From Candidatus Nitronauta litoralis (GTDB lineage Bacteria; Nitrospinota; Nitrospinia; Nitrospinales; Nitrospinaceae), in NCBI GenBank assembly GCA_015698285.1, contig CP048685.1, positions 2,294,001 through 2,358,000 on the forward strand: DNA of 64,000 nucleotides, read 5' to 3'. Shown here one piece after another: positions 43,173 to 52,902 of this stretch. Each line of letters opens with the position of its first letter. Position 1 is the first letter of the stretch. Position numbers and translations under genes: made by a program. The notes below the pieces were generated by a model, which ran no database searches, had not been told where the DNA came from, and saw nothing but the letters and a program-made list of their open reading frames with translations.

Positions 43173-43590
43173 AAAAAGAGCTTAGGGGAAAACAAAGTCT
43201 GGTTTTCAATTTATTCCTTATTCGATCGAAAAGCTAATAACTCTAACAGGGTTTACTAAGGTGACAAGGGATATTAAAAACGGATTAGTAACTGCATTGG
43301 CTACTAAGGATTAGATAAGATTTCTTAAATTGAGGGCGGGAAGTGTTCCGGGAGACGCTGTGATGCCATGCCTTCGTTTCCTTTTAAACTGGTTTGTCAT
43401 TCACAGCTTTAATACTAATTTTATTACACAGAACGCTTCCCTTAGAAAAACCCTCCTCTGACGAACCTTTGAATTTCAGGTAAAAAGAATCTTTAGCCGT
43501 CAAGAATGCATCTGAATCTTGAACGATGTGAATTGAAATTGAACTGATTTTTAAAATTAGTTTTTAATGATAAGGAAAGCTGTAAAAAGA
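43173..43590. other. intergenic, no feature recognised
   Basis: AT-rich, with stops in all frames and no clear hairpin with T-run. Confidence 0.4.
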
Positions 43591-45081
43591 ATGGAAACAC
43601 TCGACTCTAAACAATCCCAGTTCAATTTCGATAACAGCTTCGCCCGTACCTTTGAGGGCTTTTTCGCTCCTTGCGAGGCGGCCCCGGCAATTGCTCCGAA
43701 AATATTGCAATTCAACCATGCACTTGCTGAAGAGCTTGGGCTGGACCCGGTTGCACTCGATTCGGAAGCAGGCCAGGCGATATTCTCCGGCAATGAAGTA
43801 CCCGTTGGCGCCGAACCCATAGCCCAGGTTTATGCCGGGCACCAGTTTGGCGGGTACGCATCTCAACTGGGGGATGGACGCGCGCTGCTTCTTGGTGAAG
43901 TGATTGATACAAATCAAAAACGCCGCGATATCCAGTTGAAAGGGTCGGGCCCCACTCCATTTTCGCGGGGCGGAGATGGAAAGGCACCGCTTGGGCCGGT
44001 GTTACGCGAGTACCTGATTGGAGAGAGCATGCATGCTCTCGGGATCCCGACGACAAGGGCCCTGGCTGCCGTCGCCACCGGTGAAGATGTTTATCGGGAA
44101 AAGGTTTTGCCCGGTGCTGTGCTCACCCGTATAGCCGCCAGCCACATTCGTGTTGGAACCTTCGAATTTTTTGCAAGGAAAGGTGGAGTCGAAAAAGTTC
44201 GCGAGCTCGCCGATTATTCAATTGCACGGCATTACCCGGATATAGCCGATGCGGAAAATCCATACCTGGCATTCTTCAAAGCTGTTTCCGACGCCCAGGC
44301 TTCTCTGGTGGCCCGCTGGATGAATATCGGTTTCATTCACGGGGTGATGAACACCGACAACATGACGATCTCCGGCGAGACTATCGATTACGGGCCTTGT
44401 GCATTTATGGACACCTATCGACCGGGCACCGTGTTCAGTTCGATTGATCGTCACGGCCGATATGCTTATGCGAACCAGCCAGTGATCCTGGGCTGGAACC
44501 TGACTCGATTGGCTGAAACGCTGATTCCCCTGGTTGATCCTGTCAAGGACCGATCCATCGAACTGTTGAATGAATGCATCCAGAATATTCCATCACTTTA
44601 TGAAACACACTGGCTGGCCGGGATGCGATCGAAGATTGGTTTGACGACGGAAGATCCGCAGGATCTGGATTTGATGAACGATCTTTTATGGGTGATGAAA
44701 GATGCCGAGGCAGATTTCACTCTTTTTTTCCGCCGTCTCTCTCAGGTCTTGCGGGGTGATTCCGACCCAGTGCAAGAAGTGCTTGATCAGTCCGGTGCCT
44801 TTAATGTCTGGGCTCGGCGGTGGGAGAAGCGCCTGGAGAAGGAAGGAACTGATCCGGAGTCTGGTGCACAAACCATGGACCAGGTAAATCCGATCTATAT
44901 TCCACGCAACCATAAAGTTGAAGAAGCTCTTGCCGCCGCAACCGATAAGGAAGACATGACACCTTTCACGGAATTGCTATCTGTTATAAGTCATCCATTC
45001 GATGAAGTTCCAGGAAAAGAAGCTTATGCCGGGCCGCCACCTGTACCCGACCCATCCTATAAAACCTTCTGCGGAACCTGA
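43591..45081 (+). CDS. selO: SelO-family protein adenylyltransferase (YdiU)
   Basis: 496 residues from ATG 43591 (AAGGA upstream); an ATG at 43567 would add 8 residues. Signature stretches: FDNSFARTFEGFFAPCEAAP, YAGHQFGGYASQLGDGRALL, RDIQLKGSGPTPFSRGGDGK, APLGPVLREYLIGESMHALG and GFIHGVMNTDNMTISGETID. They form the pseudokinase-like fold that transfers AMP from ATP to Ser, Thr or Tyr of other proteins, a role in redox homeostasis in known members. The C-terminus ends KTFCGT with the conserved Cys that is selenocysteine in some relatives. Monocistronic or with the DUF1801 gene 110 bp downstream. Confidence 0.93.
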   Translation: METLDSKQSQFNFDNSFARTFEGFFAPCEAAPAIAPKILQFNHALAEELGLDPVALDSEAGQAIFSGNEVPVGAEPIAQVYAGHQFGGYASQLGDGRALLLGEVIDTNQKRRDIQLKGSGPTPFSRGGDGKAPLGPVLREYLIGESMHALGIPTTRALAAVATGEDVYREKVLPGAVLTRIAASHIRVGTFEFFARKGGVEKVRELADYSIARHYPDIADAENPYLAFFKAVSDAQASLVARWMNIGFIHGVMNTDNMTISGETIDYGPCAFMDTYRPGTVFSSIDRHGRYAYANQPVILGWNLTRLAETLIPLVDPVKDRSIELLNECIQNIPSLYETHWLAGMRSKIGLTTEDPQDLDLMNDLLWVMKDAEADFTLFFRRLSQVLRGDSDPVQEVLDQSGAFNVWARRWEKRLEKEGTDPESGAQTMDQVNPIYIPRNHKVEEALAAATDKEDMTPFTELLSVISHPFDEVPGKEAYAGPPPVPDPSYKTFCGT

Positions 45082-45190
45082 GTTATCTATTCGTTTTGTC
45101 TGTCCAAAAAATGACATCCTGCCAAAAGAAGTTCGATTCCCAGCGTTTCTCTAGTAAAAAGTATGAAGTCTAGTAATGGAGTAAACCTCT

Positions 45191-45589
45191 ATGAAAGGTC
45201 TTTTCCTGTTTTCGAGTTCAGTTAAACGAGACCCAGCCATCGACCGTTGGATGAATGAGAGGCCCGATGAGCTTGGCGCTATCGCCCGGCATTGGTTTAC
45301 GGTGATGAGGGCTTCGGGAGACGATGTCCGGGAGCTATTGCACGATGGCCATCCAACGGCTTGTGTTGGTGAAGCCGCGTTTGCTTATGTCAATGCCTTT
45401 AAGGCCCACGTCAATGTTGGTTTCTTCCGCGGAGCAGAGCTCGCCGACCCGGATGGTTTGCTTGAGGGCACTGGTAAATTCATGCGTCATGTAAAGTTGA
45501 GGCCCCAAAGTGACGTCGATACCCAGGCTCTGAAGAGGCTGATCGAATCGGCTTACACCGATATGAAGGGACGTCTTAAGGAAGGGTAA
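45191..45589 (+). CDS. DUF1801-domain protein
   Basis: 132 residues. AIARHWFTVMRASGDDVREL, LLHDGHPTACVGEAAFAYVN and AFKAHVNVGFFRGAELADPD fit the DUF1801/YdhG fold, a small alpha-beta domain. The ribosome site GGAGTAAACCTCT precedes the ATG. Function unknown. It follows selO in the same direction, convergent with the symporter gene. Confidence 0.75.
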   Translation: MKGLFLFSSSVKRDPAIDRWMNERPDELGAIARHWFTVMRASGDDVRELLHDGHPTACVGEAAFAYVNAFKAHVNVGFFRGAELADPDGLLEGTGKFMRHVKLRPQSDVDTQALKRLIESAYTDMKGRLKEG

Positions 45590-45661
45590 CTGGTATTGTA
45601 TGAAATGATTTACCTTATGAATTTGATCATTACAAAAAACTGAAAATAAAAAACCGGAGTT

Positions 45662-47071
45662 TTATAATGGGATTTTCTCGATACCGGTTTCAGAGAGATC
45701 CACAGGTGTGATTCGCTCTGAAAAAGGCGCTGCTGATCCCAGTAAGACACAGGCCGCCAAATCACCAGTGAGGTTGACGACTGTTCTGCTCATGTCCAGA
45801 ATGCGGTCTACCCCCATGATCAAAACAAGTCCTTCTGTTGGGATGCCAAAGTCACCTGCAATATTTCCAAGGATGACCAATCCCACCCCCGGTGTTCCGG
45901 GTGAACCGATGGATGAGGCCACCAGGGTAACGATAATCAGTGATAATTCTCCAACTGAAAGTTCAATATGTGCCATCTGGGCTAAAAATATAATGGCAAC
46001 GGCCTGATAAAGGGCGGTTCCGGCCATGTTAACAGTGGCTCCCAGTGGTACGACCAGGCTGGCAATACTTTCCGGAACTTTCAACTTTTCGACCGCGGTT
46101 TTAATCGACAATGGCATCACAGCAGCAGAACTGGATGTTGAAAACGCCAGTAGCTGGGCTTCCGCGATGTTTGAGGCGAAGGTTAGAGGATTTTGTCGAC
46201 CAATGATTGTAACTAAAATGAAATAGGAAGCCAGGAGGAGAAACAATCCTGACAACACGGTTAAAACATAGACTCCCATACCAACAATTGTGTCAAACCC
46301 CACATTTGAAATCAGTTGCGCCATAAGACCAAAAACCGCCCAGGGTGCCAGAAGCATGGCCCATTTGACAACGGTCATGGAAACTTCCATTATGGACTCC
46401 ATCCAGTCCAGAAAAGGTTTTACTTTTTCTCTGTCGGCTGTCGTGCAGGCAATCCCCAGCAAAATAGAAAAAATCACGATCCCTAACATTTCGCCTTCCG
46501 CAAGTGCGGCTAAGGGTTTTCTGGGAATCAGCCCCGCGATCAGTTCTGGGACACTGGAATTAAGTGGTTCTTTTTTTTCAAGAGAAGGGGCTGGAATACT
46601 GGGTTGGGTACTGGTGCTTTTAAGTTCAACGTAAGAACCCGGTTGGATGGTCAACCCTAATGCGATTCCCAAGGCCGCTGCAAGAGCAGTGGTTGCAACC
46701 ACAAAAACCGTGAATTTCGCCCCAATGGTTTTTAATTGTTCCCCACTGGAGGACTGGCTCAGGCCAATTATGATGGAAGCCAGAACCAGAATACTGACCA
46801 CCATTCCAATCAGCCCTAAAAATAATTTACCGGGAAGGGCCAACCAACCACCTATCTGATGGGCTTTTTCAGGAGGCATCCATCCCAGATCCGGTCCTAA
46901 TATGGCCCCAACAATAACCCCGGCAATCAACCCAATTATTACTTTAAGCCACAATCGGTTTTTAACCAGACTTTCGAGGCGTTCGGCTAAACCTCCCAAA
47001 AACTCTGTTGTGGTATCGACTACAAAAAAATTTTTCCCTTTAAATGTTGGAACAATATTGAAACCAATCAT
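45662..47071 (-). CDS. dicarboxylate/amino-acid:cation symporter (DAACS family)
   Basis: 469 residues, eight membrane helices and two re-entrant loops. The serine-rich re-entrant motif SSSAAVMPLSI, the GATVNMAGTALYQAV ion-binding motif and the C-terminal DRILDMSRTVVNLTGDLAAC are family hallmarks. It would bring glutamate, aspartate or C4-dicarboxylates into the cell with Na+ or H+. An insertion of about 35 residues rich in Ser/Pro (STQPSIPAPSLEKKEPL) in the loop after helix 4 is longer than in typical GltP. It may be co-transcribed with the upstream SnoaL-like gene (46 bp). Confidence 0.9.
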   Translation of the reverse strand: MIGFNIVPTFKGKNFFVVDTTTEFLGGLAERLESLVKNRLWLKVIIGLIAGVIVGAILGPDLGWMPPEKAHQIGGWLALPGKLFLGLIGMVVSILVLASIIIGLSQSSSGEQLKTIGAKFTVFVVATTALAAALGIALGLTIQPGSYVELKSTSTQPSIPAPSLEKKEPLNSSVPELIAGLIPRKPLAALAEGEMLGIVIFSILLGIACTTADREKVKPFLDWMESIMEVSMTVVKWAMLLAPWAVFGLMAQLISNVGFDTIVGMGVYVLTVLSGLFLLLASYFILVTIIGRQNPLTFASNIAEAQLLAFSTSSSAAVMPLSIKTAVEKLKVPESIASLVVPLGATVNMAGTALYQAVAIIFLAQMAHIELSVGELSLIIVTLVASSIGSPGTPGVGLVILGNIAGDFGIPTEGLVLIMGVDRILDMSRTVVNLTGDLAACVLLGSAAPFSERITPVDLSETGIEKIPL

Positions 47072-47117
47072 GGATTATGTCCCAGGAAAAAAGAAGCGGA
47101 AAAAGGGTGGGGGCTTT

Positions 47118-47540
47118 TCAGTCTTCATGCTTTTCCATCGTAAAGGGGGCTGAGGAATGCATTTGGGTAATTAACCAGTTGTTTTTTTCTTTTACAAATA
47201 CTCCAGTTAACCGCAGCATCAAGTTAATTTCCTGGTCTTCCCAGGCAAGCCTGGCCTCAAGGTCAGAAGAAATCCAGGCCACTGTATCCTTTTCGGAGAC
47301 CATCAAATTATGGTATTTCAAAGAAGTTATCTTCTCTTTCTGGTTTAGACTTTGTTCGATCCTGGATCGGATATTTTCCCGGCCGATTTGTTTTTCCTCC
47401 AGGCCGGAATTTATCAATGTCGTGTCCGGTTCTGGTGAATAATGGGTGATCACGTCATCCAACTGACCTTTAAGATACGACTCAAAATATTTGTCCAAAA
47501 CATTTTTAATTTCATCTCTGGTCTCTGGGCTAGCTTTCAT
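47118..47540 (-). CDS. SnoaL/NTF2-like protein
   Basis: 140 residues. The N-terminal helix (EIKNVLDKYFESYLKGQLDD) followed by VITHYSPEPDTTLINSG, then alternating strands (TVAWISSDLEARLAWEDQE, MLRLTGVFVKEKNNWLITQM, HSSAPF) are those of the NTF2-like/SnoaL superfamily (cone-shaped alpha+beta fold). No signal peptide. Role may be binding of a small ligand. It precedes the symporter gene. Confidence 0.75.
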   Translation of the reverse strand: MKASPETRDEIKNVLDKYFESYLKGQLDDVITHYSPEPDTTLINSGLEEKQIGRENIRSRIEQSLNQKEKITSLKYHNLMVSEKDTVAWISSDLEARLAWEDQEINLMLRLTGVFVKEKNNWLITQMHSSAPFTMEKHED

Positions 47541-47703
47541 ATTCTGTCCTGCTTAAATGGATATAATTAATACTCTATTATAACGCAGATCAAAAAACGT
47601 AGATGCCTGCTGGAAAAAAGGATTTTTTTTCAAGATGGATATGCGGACGAATATGTCCGGTCGTTTTTATAGAAAATCTGGCGTCTGATTAATTAGGATA
47701 TTT

Positions 47704-50700
47704 CTATTGCCTGGCTCCAGCGGGTTTTCTTCCAAAATCAGATAGTATGGAATACAAGCAGGGCACGACGATCAAAACAAGTCCGGTGGAGGCGATGAGC
47801 CCGAAAACAAGACTGGTCACCAGGGGAGTGAGCACCTGTGCCTGCAAACTTTTTTCAGCCAATAGAGGCAATAGGCCAGCAATGGTGGTGAGGGAAGTCA
47901 GTAACACCGCCCGAAATCGTTGACGACTGGCCTGCTTGGCTGCTTCGACGACTTCTTTTCCTTCCTCGACTCCCATACGAATAAATTCAACAAGTAATAT
48001 GGAGTCGTTGATAACGACACCGGCCAGCGATACAAATCCCATCATGCTGACCGTTGAAAGATCGAGCCCCATCAACACGTGTCCCCAGATGACGCCGATC
48101 AATGAAAAGGGTATGGCCACCATAACGATCAAGGCCTCCACGTAACTTTTCAGCTGGAAGCTTAAAAGGATGAACACGCCAAATATTCCGAACATGAACG
48201 CCTTCATCATGGATTTTCCAGTTTTACCGGTTTCTTTTTGCTGACCCTCCAGCGAATAAGTGACGCCGGGATACTTTTGGATCAATCCCTTTAAAAAACG
48301 CTTTTCTGTATCTTTGATGACTTCCTGTGCATTGGTGACCTGAGGATTGATGTCGCCTTGAACCGAAACCGTGCGTTGTGAATTTACCCGCTGAATCCGG
48401 GCAATGCCCCTGCCTTGCTCCAGATAAGCCACCTCACCCAGAGGGTAAAGATTGCCTTCCGCATCGGTAACGTAAAAATTTTCCAGATCTGACAAGCTGT
48501 TCTGATCCTGTCTGCTCACCTGAACATCAATTTCATACGATTCTGAACCGACCTGGATTTCATTTGCGGTTCGCCCAAACAAGGCAGCGCGTAGTTGGCC
48601 GGCGATCATGGAAGAATTGAGCCCGCGGGCTAAGGCCCCAGGTTTCATTCGAACCTGAATTTCCGGTTTCCCCGGTCGCAAATCATCCTGAAGATCAAAA
48701 ACGCCTTCGTATTGTTTCAACCAGGCAAGCAACTCAAGCGATGCACGTTTCATCTGAGTCAAATCTTCCCCTTGCAAACGGATATCGATGGGCAATCCTC
48801 CCGGTCCAATAGCCGGTTCTTTGTAAGTGATATTGATAACCCTGGGGATGGATCCGACTTCCTGTCTCCATTGCCCTGTAACTGTTTCCAGATCCGAGGT
48901 GCGGATTTCTGCTGCTAACAGATCGACGGATACAGTGGCGACGTGAGGGCCGGTTTCGTGAGCATCCAGATTTTGACTGTAATGAACCACTACATTTTGA
49001 ATGAGGTCCTGGTTTCCGGGTTGCCTGGGTTTCAGGTTTGTATTCACCTGCATAATGGAATTCACAACATGTTTCACAATGGATTCCATTTCCTCAAGTG
49101 GAGTTCCCTGTGGGGCAAGAATCCGGGCCTGGAGGACGTCACCATCTATTTCTGGGAAACCCACGATCTTGACTCGACCTCCACCGATCATTCCCATGGA
49201 AAAAAGCATCACTGCAATCAAAAGTCCAATAAACAAATAGCGCCATTTCACAGCAGAGTCGACCAATCTTCCGAGAACTTTGTGCCGCACCTTTTCAAAC
49301 AAGGATTCAAATTTCACTCTGAACAAGTTGCGTTTGTTGTGGTCGTAGTTTTTTAAGGAATGGACCAGATGATTTGGAAGAATGAAAAAGGCTTCTATAA
49401 GACTGACACTGAGTGTGAGGAGAAGTACCACAGGCAACACCCATAAAACCTTTCCCATTTCTCCTTCAAGCATGAGGGGGATGCTGCCAAAAACCACCAT
49501 GGTTGTTATATAGGAAGAGAACACACCCAACGTCACCTGGCCGGTTCCTTCAACCGCGGCATCCAGTGAATTTTTACCCTTGGTTAATTGGGTCATCACA
49601 TTTTCCGAGATGACGATCGCATCATCCATCAATAGTCCAAGGGCAAGCAACAGGCCGACCATGGTCAGCATGTTGATAGAAAGGCCGAAGCTTTTCATGA
49701 AAAAGAAAGTTGCCATAAAGGACACGGGTAATCCCATGGCAACCCAGAAGGAAAGACGAAAAGTGAAAAACAACCATAATGTAATGAAAACCAGTATTAA
49801 TCCCTGAATCGCATTGCGGCTCAACATGGTTAATCGGTCCTTAATAATGTCGGTTCGATTCTGGGTCAGGGAAAAACTGACTCCGGGAGGTGATGCCTGT
49901 CTTTCCTGTTCAATAAAATCCCGGATCACCTTGATGATGCGCAATGAATCTTCAGTGGTGAGTTTCTGGATCTTGAGTAACCCGGCACGTTTTCCATTAA
50001 AAAGGATTTTCTCCTCCTCATTTTCAAACAGGTCGGTAATAGTCGCTATCTCTCCCAGACGCACTTCTTCGCCGGTGGTTCGCGAAATGATCAGCAGGTC
50101 TTCGTACTCTTTCAAGGTCCGGCGTTCATCTTTAAAACGGACGGAAATATCCGAGCCAGGGGTTTCAAGTGTGCCAGCAGGCAAATCAATATTCTGCCGT
50201 GCGATGGCATCGCTGATTTCCACAACACTCAAACCGTATTGCATTAATGTGGCCGCAGGTATTTCCACGCGGAATTGATGTTCGGAGAAACCAGAAATTT
50301 CCACCAGCGAAACCTCTGGCAAAAGTAAGAGGCGGTCTTTAAGGGCTTCGCAATACAGTTTGAGATCTGAAACCGACATGGGACCCGACACCGCGATCGA
50401 TACAACCGAATCCGTTCGTCCCAACTCCCGGATCACGGGGACTTCTGTCTGGTCAGGAAAGTCATCGATGGCTTCAACTTCCGTTTTGATTTCGTCCAGG
50501 AAGCGGCCGATATCGGCATCTTCATACATCTCCACTTCAACCCGACCCAGGTTTTCCCGCGATTCACTTTTTATTTCGAGGACATTGTTGACGTCGCGGA
50601 CCGCGTTTTCTATCCGCTGGCTGACAGCTTCTTCGACCTCTTCTGCAGTGGCGCCAGGGTAGGGAACGGAGATCTCGACTTTGGTTGCAGCAAAATGGGG

Positions 50701-50823
50701 GAAGGTTTCGCGTTGAAGTTCACCGATACTGATGAAGCCAAAGAACAGAGCGATGATCATCAGAAGATTGGCCGCCGTTGGGTGACCGGCGAAGAAACGC
50801 ATGAATTGGAGGTGGCGACCCAT
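47704..50823 (-). CDS. RND efflux transporter permease (HAE1-like)
   Basis: 1039 residues: a typical RND pump with twelve helices and two large periplasmic loops. ETFPHFAATKVEISVPYPGA and EEVEEAVSQRIENAVRDVNN start it. Helix 4 has the proton-relay pair in LLALGLLMDDAIVISENVMT. The second half has GFVSLAGVVINDSILLVEFI. It uses the proton motive force to move drugs or lipid-like compounds outward. It starts 4 bp after the adaptor gene; no outer-membrane channel gene is near. Substrate unknown. Confidence 0.92.
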   Translation of the reverse strand: MGRHLQFMRFFAGHPTAANLLMIIALFFGFISIGELQRETFPHFAATKVEISVPYPGATAEEVEEAVSQRIENAVRDVNNVLEIKSESRENLGRVEVEMYEDADIGRFLDEIKTEVEAIDDFPDQTEVPVIRELGRTDSVVSIAVSGPMSVSDLKLYCEALKDRLLLLPEVSLVEISGFSEHQFRVEIPAATLMQYGLSVVEISDAIARQNIDLPAGTLETPGSDISVRFKDERRTLKEYEDLLIISRTTGEEVRLGEIATITDLFENEEEKILFNGKRAGLLKIQKLTTEDSLRIIKVIRDFIEQERQASPPGVSFSLTQNRTDIIKDRLTMLSRNAIQGLILVFITLWLFFTFRLSFWVAMGLPVSFMATFFFMKSFGLSINMLTMVGLLLALGLLMDDAIVISENVMTQLTKGKNSLDAAVEGTGQVTLGVFSSYITTMVVFGSIPLMLEGEMGKVLWVLPVVLLLTLSVSLIEAFFILPNHLVHSLKNYDHNKRNLFRVKFESLFEKVRHKVLGRLVDSAVKWRYLFIGLLIAVMLFSMGMIGGGRVKIVGFPEIDGDVLQARILAPQGTPLEEMESIVKHVVNSIMQVNTNLKPRQPGNQDLIQNVVVHYSQNLDAHETGPHVATVSVDLLAAEIRTSDLETVTGQWRQEVGSIPRVINITYKEPAIGPGGLPIDIRLQGEDLTQMKRASLELLAWLKQYEGVFDLQDDLRPGKPEIQVRMKPGALARGLNSSMIAGQLRAALFGRTANEIQVGSESYEIDVQVSRQDQNSLSDLENFYVTDAEGNLYPLGEVAYLEQGRGIARIQRVNSQRTVSVQGDINPQVTNAQEVIKDTEKRFLKGLIQKYPGVTYSLEGQQKETGKTGKSMMKAFMFGIFGVFILLSFQLKSYVEALIVMVAIPFSLIGVIWGHVLMGLDLSTVSMMGFVSLAGVVINDSILLVEFIRMGVEEGKEVVEAAKQASRQRFRAVLLTSLTTIAGLLPLLAEKSLQAQVLTPLVTSLVFGLIASTGLVLIVVPCLYSILSDFGRKPAGARQ

Positions 50824-50827
50824 AGCG

Positions 50828-52162
50828 TCAGCGTTTCCCGGATAGTATATTTTTAATTTTGGTATCTTCTTCAGGTTTTAATAGCATGCCGTCAATCGCA
50901 GGAACGATATCGTGGGTGATCACTTTTTCTCCCCGTTTAACACCGGAATCAATTACAGCCAGGTTGCCCTGGAAGAATTCGATTATTACGGGGCGTCGCT
51001 CCAGCCTGTTTTTTGAATTGACCACATACAATTTGTTCTCATGGATAGCGGTGCGGGGAACCACTTTCTTTTTTGCCAGGGGTTTACCTGAAAGCTGAAC
51101 TTCAACGTACATGTTCCTTTCAAGGGGAGGGCGCCGTTTTTTACTGTTTTGCGAATAAGGATTGTCAACGGCAATAACGACACCCATCGTTCCGGTTCGC
51201 GGATCGGTTTCGCTGAATCGTATAAACCTTCCCTTCCACTTGATGATATGGTCGCCTTCTTTCCGTAAGATGATGGCCTGCAAGTCAATATCATCCTGAT
51301 AGTTTTTCGAGCGAGAGGTAGAGTTTGTATTGGGGGCGAACATCCAGCGTGGCACAAAGTTTCGCAACTGGAATCCAGGGATCTGCGCTTCGATTTCTAC
51401 TAAATCAATACTGCCCAGTTTGGTCAACACCTTGCCCGCGGAAACGGCCTGACCCACTTCGGCGCTGACTTCTGTAACTCGGGCGGGAAACGGTGCGAAG
51501 ATGGTTGTTTTATCCAGAACGATTTCGGCATCTTCCTTGCGCATAGTTTGGCTTTTTAATGTGGCTTCCAGTGCCTTACGCTGACTGGGCAGGCGGTCGA
51601 GTGAGCCGATATAATTTTCTACCGTATTCATCCTTGCCAGGAGGTTCAGCTTTTCCTTGTCCAACTGCGATTGAGCGATGATCCCTTCGTCAGCGAGCTT
51701 TTGCTGGCGTTGCAATTCGTCACGGTTGATCTCGAGAGCCTTTTTTTCAGTTTCCAGTTTTCGGAGTGTTTCCTTTTCAACTTGGTTGAGTTCCGCCAAT
51801 TGCGCCTGGGTGTTCAGGATATCCGCTTCGTATTGCTGGACCAGAAGTCGACTGGAGTCTGGTTCAATCTGAAAGAGGAGATCATCGGCAGAAACAAAAT
51901 CTCCTTTTTTTAAAGGTTCGCGCATCTGGGTGATGCGCCCGGAGACTTCCGCCACCGCTTCCCAGGTTTTTCCCGGTTGAACGTAGCCGTAACCTGACGC
52001 CCGTGGAATGAGATCTATTTGTGGAACCTGGATGTATTTAACAGTGGTTGCACGTTCCGCAACCGTCACCTGCCTGGGTTGCTGGCGTGTTCCTACCAGA
52101 TACATCATGGCGAATACACCCAGGGCGATACCGGGAATAATGAGGAGTTTTTTGAACATCAA
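50828..52162 (-). CDS. RND efflux periplasmic adaptor subunit
   Basis: 444 residues. N-terminal anchor helix (about 4-24, LLIIPGIALGVFAMMYLVG), lipoyl/barrel-sandwich halves (SGYGYVQPGKTWEAVAEVSG and TTIFAPFPARVTEVSAEVGQ), a long coiled coil between them (about 120-205, rich in Glu, Leu, Gln), and the beta-barrel and membrane-proximal domains. It links the permease to an outer-membrane channel. First gene of the two-gene operon. Confidence 0.9.
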   Translation of the reverse strand: MMFKKLLIIPGIALGVFAMMYLVGTRQQPRQVTVAERATTVKYIQVPQIDLIPRASGYGYVQPGKTWEAVAEVSGRITQMREPLKKGDFVSADDLLFQIEPDSSRLLVQQYEADILNTQAQLAELNQVEKETLRKLETEKKALEINRDELQRQQKLADEGIIAQSQLDKEKLNLLARMNTVENYIGSLDRLPSQRKALEATLKSQTMRKEDAEIVLDKTTIFAPFPARVTEVSAEVGQAVSAGKVLTKLGSIDLVEIEAQIPGFQLRNFVPRWMFAPNTNSTSRSKNYQDDIDLQAIILRKEGDHIIKWKGRFIRFSETDPRTGTMGVVIAVDNPYSQNSKKRRPPLERNMYVEVQLSGKPLAKKKVVPRTAIHENKLYVVNSKNRLERRPVIIEFFQGNLAVIDSGVKRGEKVITHDIVPAIDGMLLKPEEDTKIKNILSGKR

Positions 52163-52275
52163 GACTCATAGCCGGGTTGGTCCGGCGACCTCTAATTTAT
52201 TGATTCTTTATGGTTTAGCGTGTTTGTAATTGTACCACAAAGCGCTTGTTGAGCAGTAGGGTAGGTGGGGAATAA

Positions 52276-52304
52276 TTAACCGGCTAAAAGGGGTTGTGTA
52301 TAAT
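52276..52304 (+). promoter_or_regulatory. sigma-70 promoter of the VOC gene
   Basis: TTAACC (52276-52281), 17 bases, TATAAT (52299-52304), about 55 bp before the ATG at 52359. Confidence 0.5.
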
Positions 52305-52358
52305 CCAGACAGCCTTTCAAGTTTGAAGATAAAATTAGAAATCTTTTTGGGATTGAAA

Positions 52359-52724
52359 ATGATTCAGAAAAGCATGTTTGTTCTCGCGGTGCGGGACCTC
52401 GAAGCGTCTATCACTTTTTATCGCGATATTCTCGGGTTTGAAGTAAAAGAAATCGGGGACGATGGATGGCGAATTTTTGAAAAAGATGCGTGTCAGATCA
52501 TGGCAGGGCATTGTCCCGATTCTATCCCGGCTCACGATTTGGGGGATCATTCCTATTTTGCATATTTGATTGTAAATAATATCGATGAATATTTCGCAGA
52601 GGTTAAAGGAAAGGGCGTGGAGTTAATAAAAGACATCAGGAACGAGCCATGGAATATGAGGGAGTTTGGCTTGCGAACAAATGATGGGCACCGGATCATG
52701 ATCGGGCAGGAGTTAGGGAAATGA
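52359..52724 (+). CDS. VOC/glyoxalase-fold protein
   Basis: 121 residues from ATG 52359; an upstream in-frame ATG lies at or before the promoter region. SMFVLAVRDLEASITFYRDI, LGFEVKEIGDDGWRIFEKDA, then AYLIVNNIDEYFAEVKGKGV and DGHRIMIGQ form the two babbab modules of the vicinal-oxygen-chelate superfamily. It may be a glyoxalase, dioxygenase or resistance protein; the family label alone does not tell. Monocistronic. Confidence 0.82.
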   Translation: MIQKSMFVLAVRDLEASITFYRDILGFEVKEIGDDGWRIFEKDACQIMAGHCPDSIPAHDLGDHSYFAYLIVNNIDEYFAEVKGKGVELIKDIRNEPWNMREFGLRTNDGHRIMIGQELGK

Positions 52725-52902
52725 TGGAATTTTTACCCCAATGATATAAAAATTTACCTTGGAGATTAAAACAATTCAAGGGTGATGGGATGAGTTTTCT
52801 ATCGTTAAAAGTATTAATACATCTGCTACTGATTTTGAAACTGTTACCACAGGAAAAAGTTTAAAAAAATATATTTTTATCAGTTCGATTTTTATTCGGT
52901 TC